A stretch of 64,000 bases of DNA. Origin: Comamonas sp. JUb58 (GTDB lineage Bacteria > Pseudomonadota > Gammaproteobacteria > Burkholderiales > Burkholderiaceae_C). The stretch is from positions 310,001-374,000 of the forward strand of contig NZ_SOAL01000001.1 in the NCBI RefSeq assembly GCF_004364775.1. Reading direction: 5' to 3'. Shown here piece by piece: positions 60,261-64,000 of this stretch (positions are counted from its first letter, which is position 1; every line of letters begins with the position of its first letter). The translations under genes were made by a program, and so were the position numbers. Below the pieces are notes generated by a model. That model ran no database searches, was not told the origin of the DNA, and was given only the letters and a program-made list of their open reading frames with translations.

Positions 60261-61205
60261 TCAAACTCCCAAACGGTTGCGCAAACGCGGGTCGAACAGC
60301 GGGTAGAGCAGGTCCACCGCAAGATTGATCAGCACAAAGGCGGTGGCCGAGATGACCACGACCGCCTGCAGCACGGCGCTGTCCTGGTTGCCGACGGCCT
60401 GCTGGGTCAGGCTGCCCAGGCCATTGAGGCCAAAGACGGCCTCGGTCACCACGGCGCCGCCCAGCAGCTCGCCAAACAGCACGCCGGCCATCGTCAGCAT
60501 CGGCAGCGCAGCATTGCCAGCCACATGGCGCAGCAGCAGCCACAGGCGCGGGGCGCCCTTGGCGCGTGCCACGGCCACAAAGGGCTGGGTCAGCACCTCG
60601 TCCACATTGCGCAGCAGGATCTGCGCCAGCGGCGCGGCAATCGGTATCGCCAAGGTCAGGGTTGGCAGCACCAGGCCCTGCCATTTGCCGGGGTTGATCA
60701 CGGTGATCCAGCCCAGGCGGAACGACACCAGCTGGATCAGCACAATGCCCAGCCAGAACACGGGCACCGAGACAAACACCGAAGGCAGCGCATAGAGCGC
60801 GCCGCGCAGCCAGCGCCAGGGCGCCAGCTGGGCCAGCAGTGCCAGGACCAGGGCCAGCACCACCGCCAGCGCAAAGCCCAGGCCGGCCAGCCGCAAGGTG
60901 GGCGGCAGGCTGGTGGCCAGCCCCTGGCTGACCGGCACCCCGGCCTGCAGCGAATAGCCAAAGTTGCCGCTGACAAAGCCCGTCAGGCTGTGCCAGTACT
61001 GCTGCCACACGGGCTGGTCCGCGCCATAGGCGGCGCGGATGTCGGCCACCTCCTGCGGGCCCAGGCCCAGCTCGGGGCTGAGGAACTTGATCAGCAGCGC
61101 ATCGCCAGGCAGCAGCTGCAGCAGCACAAAGGACGCAGTGAACGCCGCCCACAGCACCAGCAGCGCCTGGGCACTGCGCCGGGCCAGATAGGGATAGAAG
61201 GACAT
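60261..61205 (-). CDS. ABC transporter permease (DppB type)
   Basis: A 314-aa permease starting MSFYPYLARRSAQALLVLWA, with the DppB-typical LLPGDALLIKF segment and the EAA loop FVAVARAKGAPRLWLLLRHV. It follows the binding-protein gene by 34 bp. Confidence 0.93.
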   Translation of the reverse strand: MSFYPYLARRSAQALLVLWAAFTASFVLLQLLPGDALLIKFLSPELGLGPQEVADIRAAYGADQPVWQQYWHSLTGFVSGNFGYSLQAGVPVSQGLATSLPPTLRLAGLGFALAVVLALVLALLAQLAPWRWLRGALYALPSVFVSVPVFWLGIVLIQLVSFRLGWITVINPGKWQGLVLPTLTLAIPIAAPLAQILLRNVDEVLTQPFVAVARAKGAPRLWLLLRHVAGNAALPMLTMAGVLFGELLGGAVVTEAVFGLNGLGSLTQQAVGNQDSAVLQAVVVISATAFVLINLAVDLLYPLFDPRLRNRLGV

Positions 61206-61239
61206 CGGGGTGCTCCTTACCGCTCAGCGGTACTGCGCC

Positions 61240-62910
61240 TTAGCGCTTGGCCAGCCAGGTGCTGTAAAAGCTTGGGCGCCCCACCGCCTCAAACCCCACA
61301 TCGCGCACCCAGGGGGCAGCAGCAAAGGCCTGCGGCTCTTCAAAGATGGGGATCACATAGGCCTGGTCGATCAGGTAGTTCTGCACCTCGGCCGTCAGCG
61401 CCAGGCGCTTCTGGGCATCGGTCTGCGCAGCAATCGCCTCCAGCAGGCCATTGAGCTGCGGATCGACAAAGCCCTTGACCTTCTGGCTCACGCCTCCCTG
61501 CTGCAGCAACACGTTGCGGTTGGTCGGGTAGTAGTTGCTCTTGATCACATCGGGATCGGCGCGGCCCACCATGCCGGGCGCGACCGGGGTTTTCTCCGGA
61601 TCGAGGTTGTCGACGATGCGCACGCCGGCATCCCCGCTGAGCACCTGCAGCTTGACCCCCACCTTGGCCCACTGCTGGGCCACCAGCTGCAAGGTTTCCT
61701 TGTTCTGCGGCTGGGGCAGCGAGTCATAGGCGGCCAGCACCAAGGCGCGGCCATCCTTTTGGCGGATGCCATCCGGCCCGGGCGTCCAGCCGGCGCTCTC
61801 CAGCAGCTGCTGGGCCTGTTGCGGGTCGTAAGCCAGCCTGCTGGCCAGGTTGACATAGCCCTGTGCGCTGGCCGCGATCACCGAGGTGGCCTGCGGGTAG
61901 TTGTGCGAGAACAGGGTCTGCACCACCTCCTGGGTATTGGTGGCATGCAGCAGCGCCTGGCGCACCTTCAGATCGGCGACCAGCGCGTTGTCGGGGCGGA
62001 AAACAATGCTGTTGTTCACGCCCCGCGTGGACGGTGCATAGATGACAAACTTCTGCTCTTCCACGCGCTTTTCGTCATAGGCCTGCACCTGGCGGATCAC
62101 GCCGGCCTGGCCCGACAGCAGCGCGCCAATGCGCACGCTGTCCTCTGGCGTGACGATAAAGCGCACTTCATCCAGGCGCGCGCGGCCCTGGTGCGCCAGC
62201 TGCGCCGGTCCCCAGCTGTAGTCCTTGCGGGCCGACAGCAGCAGTTCCTTACCCAGGGTCTCGCTGGCTACCACAAAGGGGCCCGAGCCGATGATCTTGG
62301 TGGCATCGCCCAGCTCGTCAAACGGGCGCTCCAGGGTCTGCAAGGCCACGAGGCCCGAGCCGATCACCGAGGTGCCTTGCAGGAAGCCCGGTGAGGGCTT
62401 GCTGAAGTAGAACTTCACCGTCAGCGGGCCCAGCACCTCGCTGCGCTCGTAGTTGTTGATGACCTCGGACACCGGCAGCTTGAGCGCCTTGTTGCCGCGC
62501 CCATAGGTGTCAAAGTTCTTGGCCACCGCTGCCGCATCCAGCGGCGTGCCGTCGGAGAAAGTCACGCCCGGGCGCAGCTCGAACGTGAACTCGGTTGCCG
62601 TGTCATTGACGGTCCAGCTTTTGGCGATCCAGGGCTGGATCTCCAGCGTCTTGGGGTCCTGGTAGGTGAGCTTGTCTGTTATCTGGTTGAGCACGCCGCC
62701 GTTCGGGTAGAAGCCGCCGGCTGGCGGGTAGAGGTTGGTATGCGCCTGCTGCTCCAGGTACACCAGCGCGCCACCGCTGGCCGGGCCGGTGTCGGCCTTG
62801 GCCTCGGCCACGCTCTCGGTCTTGGAGCAGGCCGACAGCAGCCCACCCAGCGCCAGCAATGCCGCACTCCATACCGCCAATTTTTTGAATTTATTTGCTT
62901 TCAACACCAC
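61240..62910 (-). CDS. Lipoprotein substrate-binding protein of the importer (family 5)
   Basis: A 556-aa family-5 binding protein anchored as a lipoprotein: the signal region LAVWSAALLALGGLLSACSK contains a lipobox (LLSAC). Landmarks include ALVYLEQQAHTNLYPPAGGF, TFELRPGVTFSDGTPLDAAA, and VAKNFDTYGRG. It fits the TIGR04028-type family that co-occurs with the luciferase-like monooxygenase and CMD proteins (recalled, not searched). Start GTG (62910 or 62907). First gene of the seven-gene operon. Confidence 0.88.
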   Translation of the reverse strand: MVLKANKFKKLAVWSAALLALGGLLSACSKTESVAEAKADTGPASGGALVYLEQQAHTNLYPPAGGFYPNGGVLNQITDKLTYQDPKTLEIQPWIAKSWTVNDTATEFTFELRPGVTFSDGTPLDAAAVAKNFDTYGRGNKALKLPVSEVINNYERSEVLGPLTVKFYFSKPSPGFLQGTSVIGSGLVALQTLERPFDELGDATKIIGSGPFVVASETLGKELLLSARKDYSWGPAQLAHQGRARLDEVRFIVTPEDSVRIGALLSGQAGVIRQVQAYDEKRVEEQKFVIYAPSTRGVNNSIVFRPDNALVADLKVRQALLHATNTQEVVQTLFSHNYPQATSVIAASAQGYVNLASRLAYDPQQAQQLLESAGWTPGPDGIRQKDGRALVLAAYDSLPQPQNKETLQLVAQQWAKVGVKLQVLSGDAGVRIVDNLDPEKTPVAPGMVGRADPDVIKSNYYPTNRNVLLQQGGVSQKVKGFVDPQLNGLLEAIAAQTDAQKRLALTAEVQNYLIDQAYVIPIFEEPQAFAAAPWVRDVGFEAVGRPSFYSTWLAKR

Positions 62911-63269
62911 GCACCACCCTCGCTAGCCACGGGCAACCTTGCCTGCACCGGCGCGCCAACCGCGGCCGCCGGGCAGCGGCACCCTTGCAGAAAGTGCCGC
63001 CATCTGGGTTTGTCATGCTAGGCATTTGGCGTGCGGCGAGAAGGTATTTTTCGGAGCATCGATATACGCAAACCAAGGAAGCGTGCGGCTGCCGAGCCCG
63101 CTGCCGCATAGAGGGTTTGCGCATAAGCACATGCGCGGCTGCCGCATATGCACATGCGATCTGCGCAGTTCACGGATGGGCATGCCGCACCAACAATGGG
63201 CTGAGAACGTGTTGACGTTCGTAGGCACGCATCACCTCCCGCCGATGCAGCACATTTCCAAGAGACTCC
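62911..63269. promoter_or_regulatory. Divergent control region, importer operon and OsmC gene
   Basis: A 359-bp gene-free region. It holds two exact copies of GCACATGCG (63127-63135 and 63150-63158, 23 bp apart, two helical turns), embedded in GCATA/GCATATG variants. The spacing suits a dimeric regulator binding one DNA face. No other ORF or strong terminator seen. Confidence 0.45.
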
Positions 63270-63836
63270 ATGAGTGCAAGCCCTGCTACCTTGAATGACT
63301 ACCTGGCTGAAAAGCGCGGCGCCGTGTTGGCCCGCGATGCCCAGATCGATGCCGGCACGGCCCAGGCCACGGACCTGCGCGCCAGCGTGAGCGCCGAAGG
63401 GCGCAGCGGCGTGCGCCGCATCCGCATCCGCGAGCACCAGGTCATCAGCGACAGCCCGCCCAGCTTTGCCGGCTACAACCTGGGCCCCAGCTCGCCCGAG
63501 CTGCAGCTGGGCGTGCTGGGCAGCTGCGTCACCCATATCTTTCTGATCCAGGCATCGGCGCAGCAAGTGCCGCTGACCAGTCTGGAGGTAGAGGTGAGCG
63601 GCGTGATCGACCCGCGCGCCGGCAAGCCTGGCCACGAGGCCACGCCCGTCTGGCCCCATGACATTGCCTACACCGTGCATATTGATTCGCCCGCGCCGCG
63701 CGCCGACATCGATGCGCTGTTTGCCGCCGTCGAGCGCACCTGCCCGATCCTGAACCTGCTGCGCCAGCCGCAGACCATCCGCGCGACCGTCGAGCACAGC
63801 GATTCGCTGGCTCAGACGCAGAAGCAAGCGGCCTGA
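63270..63836 (+). CDS. OsmC/Ohr-family protein
   Basis: A 188-aa protein of the OsmC family (organic hydroperoxide/peroxide thiol reductases). The two expected cysteines are visible, in LGVLGSCVTHIF near residue 87 and RTCPILNLL near residue 150. The start follows CAAGAG. Located next to the monooxygenase operon, it may detoxify peroxide intermediates, by inference. Confidence 0.85.
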   Translation: MSASPATLNDYLAEKRGAVLARDAQIDAGTAQATDLRASVSAEGRSGVRRIRIREHQVISDSPPSFAGYNLGPSSPELQLGVLGSCVTHIFLIQASAQQVPLTSLEVEVSGVIDPRAGKPGHEATPVWPHDIAYTVHIDSPAPRADIDALFAAVERTCPILNLLRQPQTIRATVEHSDSLAQTQKQAA

Positions 63837-63870
63837 TTCCCTTCCTCCCCCTTTTACGGATCTATCTCCC

Positions 63871-64000
63871 ATGGCTCTGACACTTGACCACATCGTGATC
63901 GCGGTCCACGACCTCGACAAAACCATTGACGACTACGCCGCACTGGGCTTTACCGTGGTGCGCGGCGGTGAGCACCCCGGCCGCCCCACCCACAATGCGC
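63871..64000 (+). CDS. VOC/glyoxalase-like protein (partial, runs off window)
   Basis: Only 43 codons are visible: ALTLDHIVIAVHDLDKTIDD then YAALGFTVVRGGEHPGRP. LDHIVIAVxDLD...ALGFxV is the VOC-fold entry pattern with the metal-binding His. The ATG is 34 bp after the OsmC stop, so the two are co-transcribed. Substrate cannot be told. Confidence 0.75.
   Translation, partial: MALTLDHIVIAVHDLDKTIDDYAALGFTVVRGGEHPGRPTHNA

Noticed and set aside
1..64000. tRNA, rRNA, prophage, insertion sequences, CRISPR
   Set aside because: I looked for cloverleaf ends, transposase or integrase motifs and spaced short repeats and saw none; a tRNA/Infernal scan would be decisive.

Overview
The window is high-GC (roughly mid-60s %), densely coded bacterial chromosome. 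Gene content and order point to a betaproteobacterium of the Burkholderiales, most likely a Comamonadaceae member (Comamonas/Delftia/Acidovorax-like). The supporting signs are recJ beside an RpfE-type gene, a PHP/YciO/M50/trpS block, yicC-gmk-rpoZ-spoT-greB, Bug-type binding proteins and IPTL-CTERM surface proteins. The genus is inference. I saw no tRNA, rRNA, insertion sequence, prophage or CRISPR array, and the window opens and closes inside genes.

Layout: (1) 1-3644, lolC (partial), an RpfE-like gene and recJ. (2) 3939-8839, an amino-acid region: a DadA-like FAD oxidoreductase facing a reverse-strand operon of polar amino-acid ABC transporter, Lrp/AsnC regulator and Asp/Glu racemase. (3) 9116-12881, PHP-domain nuclease/phosphatase, YciO, M50 protease and tryptophanyl-tRNA synthetase with an extra C-terminal module. 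(4) 13039-18007, a three-gene signalling unit (OmpR-type regulator, exported LysM-FecR protein, CHASE2 histidine kinase). (5) 18021-28132, MFS transporter, hemW, rdgB, a Ser/Thr kinase with its PP2C phosphatase, then yicC-gmk-rpoZ, spoT and greB. (6) 28231-31288, amidase, Bug-type binding protein and TetR regulator in one overlapping operon, with a perfect operator in front of the TetR gene. (7) 31420-35695, an accessory stretch: a 65-codon gene facing a near-consensus LexA box, a secreted repeat protein, ECF sigma/anti-sigma pair, AcfC-like binding protein, a 57-codon gene with its own sigma70-type promoter, and an FHA protein.

(8) 35887-48753 is rich in surface and signalling genes: three proteins with CTERM-type sorting tails (DUF11; THxN-like with IPTL-CTERM; delta-60 repeat with IPTL-CTERM), LysE and LysR, an SDR oxidoreductase, LtrA, and a response regulator with an AraC-type output domain beside a sensor kinase. 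(9) 48763-52691 is an aliphatic-sulfonate/nitrate-type ABC operon led by an acyl-CoA-dehydrogenase-like flavoprotein. (10) 52938-55082 is an unusual exported fusion of WG-type repeats with a Bug/TctC solute-binding domain. (11) 55296-62910 is a seven-gene operon ending in a strong terminator: peptide/nickel-type ABC importer, luciferase-like flavin monooxygenase and two carboxymuconolactone-decarboxylase/AhpD-like proteins. An OsmC-family gene and the start of a VOC-family gene follow on the other strand.

Regions 9-11 look like scavenging of small organic (possibly sulfur-containing) compounds. Regions 4 and 8 look like envelope sensing and surface display. The most unexplained items are the LexA-box/65-aa gene, the WG-TctC fusion, the monooxygenase/CMD importer operon, the LysM-FecR/CHASE2 module, and the 57-aa gene with its palindrome-flanked promoter.
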